Shown in pieces: positions 55,069-64,000 of a stretch of 64,000 nt of DNA. The position numbers and the translations under genes are program-made. Source of the DNA: Undaria pinnatifida (lineage: Eukaryota; Sar; Phaeophyceae; Laminariales; Alariaceae). The number at the start of each line of letters is the position of its first letter. The first letter of the stretch is position 1. The notes beneath the pieces are model-generated. The model ran no database searches. It was not told the DNA's origin and saw only the letters and a list, made by a program, of their open reading frames with translations. Location: assembly GCA_012845835.1 (NCBI GenBank), contig JABAKD010000026.1:10344199-10408198 (forward strand). The letters are read 5' to 3'.

Positions 55069-55501
55069 TGTTAAAAGTATGAACCTTGGATTCAAAATCT
55101 AAGTTAATGCGCAGTCTATTCGCACAAATAAGATATGCAGTTGAATCTTAAGTTGAATCTTACGTTGAATCTTCGGTGTAACCTAGATGTAAACGTAGAT
55201 TTGAGTATGTTAAGGTTGTCCCGTTGTCCCGGTATTCTACCGTACTACGGGCCTTGTTCCGTGATGATCAGGTGGTGATCAACCCCACCATGATCACTCT
55301 CCCAACTCTCCCAACTCTCCTTCTCTTCCTTCTTTCTCTGCTTTCTTCTTCTTCTCTTTTTGGCCTCAAGCGCCCTTTCCAAACTATCTTTTTTCTTTCT
55401 TATCACAAGTGATCTTAACAAACACTTCGGTGCCACCTCTGCATCTCTTTGCATAGAGGACAGAGCCTTTACACAACCATTGTGTTCACAGGCTATTCAC
55501 A
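55069..55501 (+). repeat. 3' LTR of the Copia element
   Basis: Begins TGTTAAAAGTATGAACC, ends GGCTATTCACA. Most differences from the 5' LTR are transitions. Confidence 0.95.
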
Positions 55502-55506
55502 CTCAG
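55502..55506. other. Target-site duplication CTCAG, right
   Basis: Second copy of the CTCAG found at 48363-48367; the sequence then resumes element B ('agcccctgtcccttcg'), which matches A at 29042. Confidence 0.93.
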
Positions 55507-56110
55507 AGCCCCTGTCCCTTCGAGCGCCGTTAGATCAGTGTCTTGCGTTTATACGCGAAAGAGCGAAAAGGCCACGACGCGAGAACCGTGGGTTGGACTC
55601 GCGTGGTTCTCCCGAGGCATGGTGTTCGTGAAGGGGACACTACAGCGCCAACGTGACGAGGACTGGTGTTCCCGGGGGGGGGCATGGCAGACCCCAATGC
55701 CCAATGAGGCTATCGACAGGTTGGCACCGTTGGTGTTGGAATGTTTTTGGAGGCGGCTTCTTTCGAGTTTCCGCCAGCGAGTGACGAGGAGCCGAGGCGA
55801 GAAACCGCGGGTTCGGAGTCGCGTGTTGCTCCGGAGACCTGGCACGAGGACACTACAAATCCAAAAAATCGAGGACTAGTGTTCCCAGAAGGGGACATTG
55901 CAGACCCGCATATGTCCAACGAGGCTACCGACGGGTTGGCACCTTCGGTTTTCGATATTTTTCGTGTGCAGTTAGATCAGAATCTCGCGTGTTTCCACCA
56001 ACACGCGAAGAAGACCGGAGGCAAGAAACCGCGGGTTTGGATTCGTATCGTTCTCCCGAACCCTGATGGTTCCGGGCGGGGACATTGCAGGCACAAATTT
56101 CAACACCACG
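55507..56110 (+). repeat. Coding tandem repeat before NADAR, three units (element B)
   Basis: Equivalent of 29045-29640. The second and third units read VLECFWRRLLSSFRQR and NEATDGLAPSVFDIFRVQLD, each followed by a Arg/Lys-rich segment (RETAGSESRVAPETW; KKPRVWIRIVLPNPDG). The frame is open for 124 codons from 55741 to 56115. Confidence 0.7.
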
Positions 56111-56139
56111 TTTGACCCTTTTTCGGAATACGCCACATA

Positions 56140-56615
56140 TGAAGTGGTGTTGTTCTGGCAGCCTCATCCTATTTTTAACCTTAATCCCCTTCGTCGTTTG
56201 TCGTGGACGACGTGCCATACTCTTGCGCGGAGAAGCACATGATGGCCTAAAAGACCAGGCTTTTTCAAGTCCATCGAGCAATGGAGCTCATGATGTCGTC
56301 GCCTGGTCCTAGCACACGCAAACGTTTCGGTCGAGGCGTGTGCAACTTCGACTCCGGTGTGGGACACAGGGAAAAGCAAAACCCGGTGTTATCTGGCATC
56401 TACGCCAAGTTCACGCAGAATCCAGCCATAACCAAATCACCTTGTGAGCTCCGACAACAAGATTCTGGCTGAGTCCAGCCCTATGCGTCCAGTGTGGGGC
56501 ACTGGTCTCCGGGCGGATGATCCCGGGGGCAACAATCCATGCCAGGGGGAAAGGAAAAAATTGCTCAGTGAGGCACTTTCTGATGTTCGCGAAGCTATTC
56601 CTGGCAGTGACACCC
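56140..56615 (+). pseudogene. NADAR (YbiA-like) domain inside element B
   Basis: Sense readings in order: SFVVDDVPYSCAEKHMMA with the conserved Glu at 56230-56232; a TAA stop at 56248-56250; KTRLFQVHRAMELMMSSPGP; TRKRFGRGVCNFDSGV; KQNPVLSGIYAKFTQNPAI. After a shift near 56445, KILAESSPMRPVWGTGLRAD has W-G-T-G-L at 56495-56509 and ends LLSEALSDVREAI. The order, spacing and residues (E-x-x-M-M, K-R-x-x-R-G-V, A-K-F-x-Q-N-P, L-A-E-x-S-P, V-W-G-x-G-L-R) match element A and the NADAR family. The C-terminal half is better kept here than in A. Stops show both copies are now inactive. Confidence 0.85.
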
Positions 56616-57990
56616 GGTCGGCGCACCCGCCGCCCCCTAGTCTATTCCGAACCTGCACTGTGAATGCAATAACCAAGAAATCCCGTCCGCGCCGCGACCG
56701 GGTCGTTGACAGCGGCCCGCGCTCGTAACGCTCCCCCTTCGGAGTTCTTGACCAATTTATCGGGCGCGTTCGCCAGCTAACAGCCGTGAAGGTTTGGAGA
56801 TAGTTTCTGTCGACGCCCCCGACCTTGCGCTGTAAGAACACGGCCCCTGTTTCAACGGGGGTACTGTGACGCTGAACGGCGTTTCGTTCACTATGAAAAT
56901 TGTGAATATCAGTCGAGCAACGCTCGATTCAGAGAGGTGCTGGACTCCTACATGTTTGGGGAAGGGCAGCATTGTTTGGGCTATCAAACTCCTCCGACGA
57001 TACTGTGGGGAGTAAAGTTCCGCAAGTCCTCTTTCCACAAGACGCAAAAGAGCATTGGCAAAGCGGGGACTCTCAATGCTTAATTGCAGAGGTAGCTTGA
57101 GTTCGTCCACGCGTTCGACTGCACACTCGAGTCTCGTAAAGGCAGGGCCAACGGCATCGGTGATTGTCCTGGGCTGCTTTCCAGAGCCTGCTACGGTGTA
57201 GGACCGCAGTGGGTTGACAAACGTCAACCCCGTAGGGTTGACAAGCCCCAAGCGCGTTAAAGATAGGGCTATATACCTCCTACAAACCGGCGGGCGGCGC
57301 GCTCCCTCCTCGCCGATCTCAGCGGTCAGTTTGGGTGAACTCGTGCTCCACACCGAAAGCACTGCTTTGGGTGGACTCGTGCCCCTCGATGAAAGCACTG
57401 TCTTGGGTGGGCTCATGCCCCGCACTGAACATGCTGTCTTGGGTGGGCTCCCTGTCTCCTCTACCGCATTGTATTATTTTCGCACACACGAGACACGTAT
57501 AAGGGTTAACGGTCTCTTCTGCTCCCCCGGGGATATTTGCCGATCTTGTTTCTGTCTTCGTCGCCACTACCGAAGACTGTACCGACCGCGGGTCGATTTC
57601 TCCTGCCGCTGACATCGCGTTCGCTTCTGGTCTTGCCAAATCCATCGAGGGCGGCATGATTTCCGCAGAAGCCTTGGCTGCAGCCACCATCATCGCACAG
57701 CCGACTCCTCTATCTAGGACTTCTACTCTGGAGACGGACTCCGCCGTGACCACCGGTTCGGCTGTGTCCGTCTCTGCCTTGCTTGGCACCCCAGCCCCTC
57801 CATCGTCGACGACGCTCCGACGAACAGCAACTGCAACGGCCAATGCACCGCCGATGTACAACATGGATTCGGGCTCGGCGAGGCCCCTCGGCCATCTTCC
57901 AGACGAGGTTCTACTCCGCCGCGAGTCCCACGGCCTCAGCCTGCGCCACTCACCGCCGCGACCCCTTGTCTTGCCGATCCGCCGGCCCGT
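56616..57990 (+). pseudogene. Region downstream of NADAR in element B (pol-linked, unknown)
   Basis: Sense readings GGTVTLNGVSFTMKIVNISR (about 56855) and RKRALAKRGLSMLNCRGSL are well matched in A. The frame 57214-57612 carries two to three short repeats (VLHTESTALGGLVPLDESTV, then LGGLMPRTEHAVLGG). Then IEGGMISAEALAAA. A minus frame (56757-57425, 222 codons) overlaps but has no domain. Confidence 0.45.
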
Positions 57991-57993
57991 ACG

Positions 57994-58410
57994 GTGCCAC
58001 TTTTATCTGACCACGACCACGCAGAGCCTGTGGAAACTCCTCTCCTACGGCTCACGCCTTCTCCAGGTGACACGCCGACTGCACCTACAAAGTCGGAGGC
58101 CTTCGACGACGCTGCTGAATTGCGGTTCGATGATTCCGTCGCGTGTTATTCGCACGCCGATCTGAAGCAAGAGCAGCACGCTGAGCCTACGTGCCACGCC
58201 ACAATACGTTACATCTCTATCGGCCAGGCGTCGGCCCTACCACCCGACCTTTTGGAGTGCTACCTCTCGCACAAGCGCCCCTCCCTCTCAGACACCCAGG
58301 GCCTGGGAGGTAAGAGTCGACTACATACAATCGACGACGGCATCGTCCTACTTGTCCGTTATCCGACACTGCCGTCAACAACGTCTGACCATCCCAACAC
58401 TGTGGGGTGA
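57994..58410 (+). pseudogene. Integrase lead-in of element B
   Basis: 138-codon open frame (LLRLTPSPGDTPTAPTKSEA, ADLKQEQHAEPTCHATIRYI, RLHTIDDGIVLLVRYPTLPS) in the position between RNase H and the zinc domain in Gypsy pol. Element A keeps only its second half before its deletion point. Confidence 0.6.
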
Positions 58411-59336
58411 TCTATTTGCTTGCTAAACGATTGTTCGCAACTACTTTCCCCTGCTCATGCGCTCTTGGATCACGCAAGCTTGTAACTCCACGGCTTCTTG
58501 TCACATTGGCACCACGCGCTCGTTCCGCATGCTGGAGCGGTTTTATTGGTGGATTGGTGTGAATTTGTGCACTCGGTGGTTTCTTCGCCACTGCTTGAAG
58601 TGCTAAGCGCGGAAGACCCCACGTCCCGCCGGCCAATCATCTCAATGCTTCTAGCGGAAGGTCCAGGGATCGCCGTCAGTGTTTAATACTTCGGCCCCCT
58701 CCCGTCATACCACGAGGCAACACCTACATCTTGCTGTCTACCGACAGCTTCAGTCGTCGGGCCGGCATGCTCCCCGACACCGCCGCTGAGTTCGCCGCGG
58801 AGGGTACAGCAAATATATTGGTGAACCAATACATCCCCTTGTGGGGGTGCCTGCGCACCATAATCTCGGCCAACGGCCTGCAGTTCTGCTCCCAGCTTTC
58901 ACAAGCTGTATATCAGCTGTTAGACGTGCGGAAGCTTGCTACAAGCTCCTATCATCCCAACTGTAACGGGGGCATTGAGCAGGTAAACAACACTATGGCC
59001 CAAATGCTGGCTATAGCCGTCAACGAGCGACAAGACGATTGAGACTTGCATCTTCCCCACATCGAATTCGCGTACAACAATTCCGTCAGCGCCGCGACGG
59101 GTCCGGCTCAACGTGGTCCACATGGCAGACTCCCACGGCCCCCCCTGATGGTTTTCGACCGTACTGGCGTCGTGGGACACCAGAGTCTGGCCCGTGACCA
59201 CCTGACCTATTTTACCTTGGCCACCGACCGACAAAAGAGCGCGAACGACCTTGTCCGCACATACCACGCCCGCACTGTTTCTCGTGTTAACCGCAGAACC
59301 TCCGCCCCCGCCGACGCGCTTGCGTCCAGCACTTAA
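58411..59336 (+). pseudogene. Gypsy-type integrase core of element B (catalytic Asp lost)
   Basis: The zinc domain is scrambled by frameshifts (58420-58600). In the core, the first catalytic Asp codon, expected just before Y-F-G-P-L-P, is TAA at 58684-58686. The open frame from 58731 has LSTDSFSRRAGMLPDTAAEF, SANGLQFCSQLSQAVYQLL (the second catalytic Asp of S-D-N-G-L-Q-F is Ala, GCC at 58869-58871), and SYHPNCNGGIEQVNNTMAQM (Glu kept). A TGA at 59040-59042 is followed in the same frame by LPHIEFAYNNSVSAATGPA. Deleted in element A. Confidence 0.9.
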
Positions 59337-59829
59337 CTTCGCTACTGGTGGTTGGGCACGTGTGTACAATTCTGCCTCCACCATCCGCCAGGGAGTGAAA
59401 GCGAAAACCGACGGTAAGGTACTCAAGGATAAATTAGCACTTGATTGGGCGGGCCCGTACAAGCTCCTGGCAGTCGGTCCCCGCCCCTTCGCCAAGACCC
59501 CGAACGGTTCGCAGCTCGGGAGCAACCCCCTCTATTTGGATATCCCTTCCGACCTGCCCGGTTCGGATGCTCTTCGGTGTGTGGCCATCGAGTGCTGCAA
59601 GCCCTGCGCCGACTCCCACCACGGCGGGGATATGCCCCAATACCTAACGGCGGGGCTGACGCAGAACGCGCTCAACAATGTTTCCAAGACGTCCCCGCCG
59701 TACCACATCACTCAAGACGACGTCTCGACTCCTCTCCAACTGCTGAAGGTGGAGCAGATCACCGGTCATCAGTCGGTACGGGGGCAAGGTGGCGTCTTCG
59801 TGGTGGAATGCAAGACGCATTGGGTGTGA
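59337..59829 (+). pseudogene. Integrase C-terminal (GPY/F-like) region of element B
   Basis: In the frame 59251-59829: GGWARVYNSASTIRQGVKAK, KLALDWAGPYKLLAVGPRPF (the G-P-Y/F motif), LYLDIPSDLPGSDALRCVAI, and PPYHITQDDVSTPLQLLKVE. This module binds DNA next to the integrase core in many Gypsy elements. It is one frame off from the core, so a frameshift separates them near 59330. Confidence 0.82.
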
Positions 59830-60060
59830 CTCTCTGAACCTTCCTGGGAGCGAGAAATAGACACCCACCTCTCCCGCCCCAACGTCGTGCGTATTTGCGC
59901 CGGAACGCCGGACCAGCACCGCCAAACCCCACCGCTTCCACCACCGAATGCAGATCGCGGCGGCACAGCGAGCTCTTCTGCAACAACGGGGAGCGTCTTC
60001 TAGCGCCGGGCAACGCTTCTGTTCCCCGCGCCCATTGGCTCCGTCTCTACCACGACACCG

Positions 60061-60300
60061 TGCTTCCTGAATGAACCCACTTTTGGTACAAGGGAGACGA
60101 TGGGTTATATTGACTTTGGAAACTCAGCGCGAGCACTACCGAGGACAAGGTATACTTGATCCGCCTTCTGGACGACTTGGGACCGATCAAATATCTTCCC
60201 TCAGCGCGCTACACGACTTCGACGGGAGCCGCATGATGCGCTTGGTGCCTGCAAGTTCACACCGCCAGTGCGCCTCCTCGGGGTATCCAACGTAACGCCG
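60061..60300 (+). pseudogene. C-terminal reader-like module of element B
   Basis: Sense reading THFWYKGDDGL, then SASTTEDKVYLIRLLDDLGP and SARYTTSTGA, ending RGIQRNADESL. The pattern Y-K-G-D-D-G-x-W-x-L...V-Y-L-I-R-x-L-D-D is like an SH3/Tudor-type small beta barrel, similar in position to the chromodomain of other Gypsy elements. Stops at 60071 and near 60117 and 60232 break it. Assignment as chromatin or histone reader is inference. Confidence 0.45.
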
Positions 60301-60484
60301 ATGAATCTCTAGGCGTCGACGCGGCCAGTTGACTTTCAAGCCTCCACTGCACCTCGATAGTTCTCCATTTTTGTTCTGGGGTTATGAGGTTTGGGACTTT
60401 GTCTTTGGGTTGTTTGTGGTGTTCTGAGAATCTTGGTCTGGTTTCGGGGCGGTTCTTTCCATTTGTTTTCCTTTTTCTCCTGCC
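60301..60484. other. 3' non-coding end of element B
   Basis: T-rich stretch (60355-60480) between the polyprotein end and the right terminal repeat. Absent from A because of its deletion. Confidence 0.5.
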
Positions 60485-61480
60485 GAGCCCCCTGCTCAGT
60501 GCCGGGCCAGGGTTCGGGTATACCGCTGCTACCTGACACACAGGGCTGTCGCCTTTTCGTCGTCGTTGAATTTGGCCTTGACGACGCCTTCCTCAGCACA
60601 GAGCCGGGAGGCGACCGGGGTACCCTGTATGCGTGTAAAGTGGTACAAGGCTATGTAAGGGCCTTTGTATTGTCTTTTTTTGTGTTGTGCTTGTTCTACC
60701 TTTTGGCTTTGCGAAACACTTCCCCCCTCGCGGGGCTGTAAGTGCGACCACCTTTCATGCCGGGTCTTTGTCGGTTTTTCGTCTAACCCCCCCGCCATGC
60801 CGATAGCCCGCGGAATAGGTTTCGCATGCCTTTTCCAGTGTGTTAACGCCTGTGTTGCCTTCCATATCAAGGAGGGCTCGCCTCACCACAGTACCTTTTC
60901 TGTGGTTGGTTTACTGTAAAGCCTTTCCTGCCCACCCCCGCCATACCGGCAGTATGCGGCAGGTTCTAGAGCGTTTTCTGCCCCCCCCGCCACACCGGCG
61001 GTACGCGGCAGTTTTTTCATGGGTGGCGCTTGCCTTGTTGTAGGGTCCGCGTTTTCTTCAACTGCTTACCTTCTCATGTTCCTGGTTCTATAGCCAGACA
61101 GTTGGAGGTGCGAGGGTGGGTTTTGAGGAGCCGCATCTTCAGTTTATGGTTTAGTTCGTAGAACCGGTGTTTCACCGAATCTCCCATCTTTTTGCGAATG
61201 CGGTTCATCAGTGTGGGCTAGATACGGCCTCCAAAGGCCTGTAATCATCCATATTGAGATAGTGTGGGTGGGTTTTGTATAATAAAGTTGGCGTTATATA
61301 CTCGGCAAAGTCAGGGAACAGATCGTAGGCGCGTACCTCGGATCTCAGAAGTCATCCGGGCTCTAGTGGAATGTAATAAAGCTACGTGTCTGCCGAGGCT
61401 AAGAAGGTGAGTACTTTCCACGGACCTGCTCAATTGGCAGACCTATAGGAACACTCTCTGTCCCCATATTATACCTCTAC
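60485..61480 (+). repeat. 3' terminal region of element B (probable LTR)
   Basis: Collinear with 32229-33255. The same landmarks from GCCGGGCCAGGGTT to 'ggacctgctcaattggcagacct' appear. Not open as a single frame, so the 282-codon frame seen in A is not conserved. Confidence 0.7.
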
Positions 61481-62379
61481 ACCCAACAGCAGTGATGTGG
61501 AGCGTTTTGTTTTTTTTTTAGAGTCAACTTGCAGAATACATGGATTAGTCATGCGCCCAACGTGGCGTGAAGCCAAATTCAGATGACACACCAATCGCCT
61601 GTTGCTGTGTGTAACGTTTTGTTTACTCTGCTGCTACATGTGATCGAATTGCGATATTATCGTTGAAGCGTCTACCAAACGCAATCCAACGCGTCTGCCC
61701 TCAGGTCCTTGTGTTCAAGAACACCATTTACGTATCAACCAAGAGCAATCACACGCATTTTCCTGCGGGCTCTTGTGGTCAAACACACTATAAATATGTA
61801 CCATATAGTCTAGTCTAAACAAGTACATTTTTGGCACCAAAGATTTTTCGTTTTTCAAATGAACAGTCCCAAGGTTACAAGATATTCCATGTGTACTTAA
61901 AATATCGTTGGGTAGCCACGCCCACGCTGCCGATAGTACGGCCAGGCACGATCCCTTTCGCGATCACGAGCATCTTTGTATCTCTGGCTCGATCGGGGGA
62001 GTGTCCGATGATATATCGTTGCCGCAATCTGTGATGCGCATTTGCTTGACCATGTTGTTGAATTCGTTGCTACTTTCCCGCCTTTGTTATGGACTGTTTT
62101 TGCACAAGTAACACAACTCGCTCCAACCGTCTCCAAACGCACACACACGCTCTCGCCCGACCAATATCGGCGATTGAGGAGACAAATAACATCCCGTATC
62201 TGCACCGAATAGCATACCGGTGGATGGAGGCGAGCCCAGTTGCCGACGCTTCGCGCTCGCTTTCTGTGCCTCGTATGAAGCGCTTCGTCTTCGATGTGTT
62301 CCTTTCTCTCGCTAGTTCCCCGATTCGCCGTCTAGCGCGGAACTCGATAATCACAAAATCACTGATGATCTGGTCCAGC
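61481..62379. other. No confidently recognised gene
   Basis: A minus frame (62498-62070) contains IEFRARRRIGELARERNTSK and reads as basic and helical; a plus frame (62089-62562) overlaps it. Neither has a recognised family. It may be part of the dispersed repeat family shared with 36220-36480. Confidence 0.35.
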
Positions 62380-62630
62380 GAGCGATCGCTGCCCAGTTGT
62401 AAGCAAGAGCTCTGTCTGTTCACGTGTTCTACCAGTCGGCCAGCGCCGCCCCGTGCGGTATCCGCTTGGTATCCTGACAAGCGAGATAAACCAAACAATA
62501 CCAGCTGCTGCTGTCAACGTGAACTACGTACTCCGTATTCCGCCACAAGTTATGAACCATAACGCCGATTTCTCTGTATGAACAACAAACAGCATTTTAT
62601 TCTCATATGTTCTCGATTTCAAAGAATATT
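62380..62630. repeat. Dispersed repeat (pair with 36220-36480)
   Basis: Same orientation; 'gtgttctaccagtcggccagc' and 'caaacaataccagctgctgctgtc' match the other copy with scattered changes. Confidence 0.8.
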
Positions 62631-63209
62631 TTCCTTTTGGATTTTTAGGAAAATACGCAGTAGTCACCCGCAGCAGTAACATCGGTGGCTGCAGTTAAGG
62701 CACGCGACAGCCGACGGTGGCGTTGGATGTTTCGGCGACGGTTCTGGGGTATTGCGGTGAACATTTAGCACCAGGTACGACACAAAAGCTCTTAACGTTG
62801 AAACAAGCGGCGGGTGCTGGAAAACTAACAGGGAGCAGCTCATGATTTCTCAGACTATTATAACCTAAAACGAAACGATAGACCCAGCAGCAGGCCCGCT
62901 AGCAGGAAACAAAACTATGAAAGGTCCACCAGCAGGCACAGAGGCCTTACGGGCCAGCAGAATCGATTGTGTACTTAGTTCTGCAATATGCACGTACCTC
63001 TTGGTATGACATGATATTATACAACAGGTAGCCACAATTTTTATCTAATGCCCCACTCGAGTACTCATTCATGTATTATCAGGTTGCTTTAACATCGAGT
63101 TGTTACCACGAGCGCGACATATCATGTCGTCATACCAGTATATATTTCTTTTTTCGAACGAACATAATGGCAATGCAGATTTAAGATGCGTGTTAAACAT
63201 ATTATAAAA
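62631..63209. other. No recognisable gene
   Basis: Unique AT-rich spacer. Contains short 'agcagcagg' and 'ccagcagg' clusters (62887-62960) only. Confidence 0.45.
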
Positions 63210-63500
63210 ATGAGAGTACACTGCAGTTGTAAGATCGAACTACAGTGTAGCTATCAGGGTCAACAGGGTGATGTTAGTCAGTCTGTTCGCGGAACCTGTT
63301 GAACCCGTTGTTGAGGGGGACAAAATCTGAGCGGTGAAAGGAAATGCATCAGTTTGTCAAGTGCATCCAGTAAGTCGTATAACCGGTAAAAGGAGGGGAA
63401 TTTGTTTAAAAGGCGTGGGGGCCTGGTTTCTACAATAAAGAGCGGGGGGGCGGGGGGGAAACAGGCGGGGCAACTCAGTCTGTGCACGGACACAATAAAT
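63210..63500. repeat. G-rich dispersed repeat (family of 1561-2690 and 18650-19190)
   Basis: Shares 'tacagtgtagctatcagggtcaacaggg', 'ggaaatgcatcagtttgtcaag' and 'taagtcgtataaccggtaaa.ggagggg' with the other copies, plus a terminal G run (63444-63459). Confidence 0.8.
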
Positions 63501-64000
63501 CCTTCAAGGGGGAAAACCTAGAGTACACTTTCTTTTTTTTAAATTAATATATATCCACCCAACAACCAGCTCCGAAGAAGCCATCGACACACCAAACGAC
63601 AAGCATTGAATGGATCGGTCTTATTTTGTACTTATTAAGCAGCACCAGCTATACGGCGGTTCCGGCATCAAAGCCTGTGCCTCAGAAGCTGCATCTTGCT
63701 CCTCCTTCAAGGCTTTCAACTGTCTCGGAACACGTTCCCAAGCCAAGGAGATAGGTACCTGTTGAGCTCGAGAAACTAAATCGTCTCGACTTCTCTGGTT
63801 CCCGATTTCGCACGAAAGTCGCTAACGACCAACTTCAGGGAGGATAATTATTATCTGTGCTTGACAAATGGTGTCAATTGCAAAAAGCAGGGGGGGGGGT
63901 CGTTAGGCATTTGCACATAAGACATTTTATGGATACTTGTTAGCCAATAGTATCATTCCGTGTGCCAAGCAGCCATGAAACGTTCGTTAAAGAAAACCGC
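63501..64000. other. No recognisable gene
   Basis: Right edge of the window. A T/A-rich run (63530-63552) and a G9 run at 63891 are the only marks. Confidence 0.4.

Larger units (their letters stand above)
48368..55501 (+). mobile_element. Complete Ty1/Copia LTR retrotransposon nested in element B
   Basis: 7134 bp with two LTRs of 432 and 433 bp, both TG...CA, flanked by a 5-bp CTCAG duplication. The internal region has one gag-pol order of Gag, zinc knuckle, protease, integrase, RT, RNase H, that is integrase before RT, which defines Copia. Removal of the element plus one CTCAG would rejoin the two halves of element B, as element A shows. Counting by eye, the LTRs differ by about 13 substitutions and one 1-base indel (about 3 percent). 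Confidence 0.96.
41115..61480 (+). mobile_element. Element B: Gypsy-like retroelement carrying a NADAR domain, split by a nested Copia
   Basis: About 13.2 kb after excluding the Copia insertion (48368-55501). It starts with a fragment of the terminal repeat, then a leader with minisatellites, Gag blocks, central region, coding tandem repeats, NADAR, integrase, a C-terminal reader-like region and the right terminal repeat. Collinear with element A. Every coding block carries stops or frameshifts. RT motifs were not found. Confidence 0.8.

Noticed and set aside
56757..57425. 222-codon minus frame conserved in part in element A
   Set aside because: The sense strand of the same interval is at least as conserved and fits the element's orientation; no domain on the minus strand.

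Overview
This window reads as a repeat-dense, gene-poor stretch of a nuclear eukaryotic genome. I found no intact host gene, rRNA, tRNA, bacterial-type operon or CRISPR array. Almost all recognisable coding sequence belongs to decayed retrotransposons of three classes: Ty3/Gypsy, Ty1/Copia, and a tyrosine-recombinase (DIRS/Ngaro/PAT-like) element. That mixture, with base composition near half GC and many C-, G- and A-homopolymers, suits an alga-like genome such as a brown alga/stramenopile or a red alga. The taxonomic placement is inference only.

Layout. 1-3.3 kb: dispersed repeats and G-rich tandem repeats. About 3.4-8.8 kb: Gypsy element on the minus strand, with near-identical LTR-like ends, a polypurine tract, and pol broken by stops; most of gag and the protease are missing. 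9.1-9.7 kb: a second copy of the repeat seen at the left edge. 9.76-16.53 kb: tyrosine-recombinase retroelement on the minus strand, with Gag carrying a CCCH finger, RT, RNase H and recombinase, bounded by split direct repeats. 17-19.4 kb: tandem repeats. 20.7-21.4 kb: remnant of a second Gypsy integrase. 22.8-24.1 kb: duplications and a decayed minus-strand frame. 24.3-33.25 kb: element A, plus strand. 34-39.3 kb: minisatellite, duplicated CxxC frame, RNase H-like fragment and a Gag-like remnant. 39.7-41.1 kb: tandem array. 41.1-61.5 kb: element B, same family as A, split by a complete nested Copia element (48368-55501) with a 5-bp target duplication. 61.5-64 kb: dispersed repeats.

The most interesting content is in elements A and B. 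Both carry, on the sense strand between a Gag region and an integrase region, a clearly recognisable but decayed NADAR domain (the YbiA-like family, which includes ADP-ribosyl-guanine glycosidases). In both copies it follows a run of three coding tandem repeats of about 70 codons. A and B therefore look like copies of a retroelement family that captured a NAD/ADP-ribose-metabolism domain. I could not find a reverse transcriptase motif in either copy. A also lacks the integrase because of a roughly 2.1-kb deletion, so these copies are dead or non-autonomous.

How the parts work together: each mobile element supplied its own Gag, RT, RNase H and integrase or recombinase when active, but every one now has premature stops, frameshifts or lost catalytic residues. 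Order of events visible here: element B inserted first, then Copia inserted into it; the two Copia LTRs have since diverged by about 3 percent by eye.
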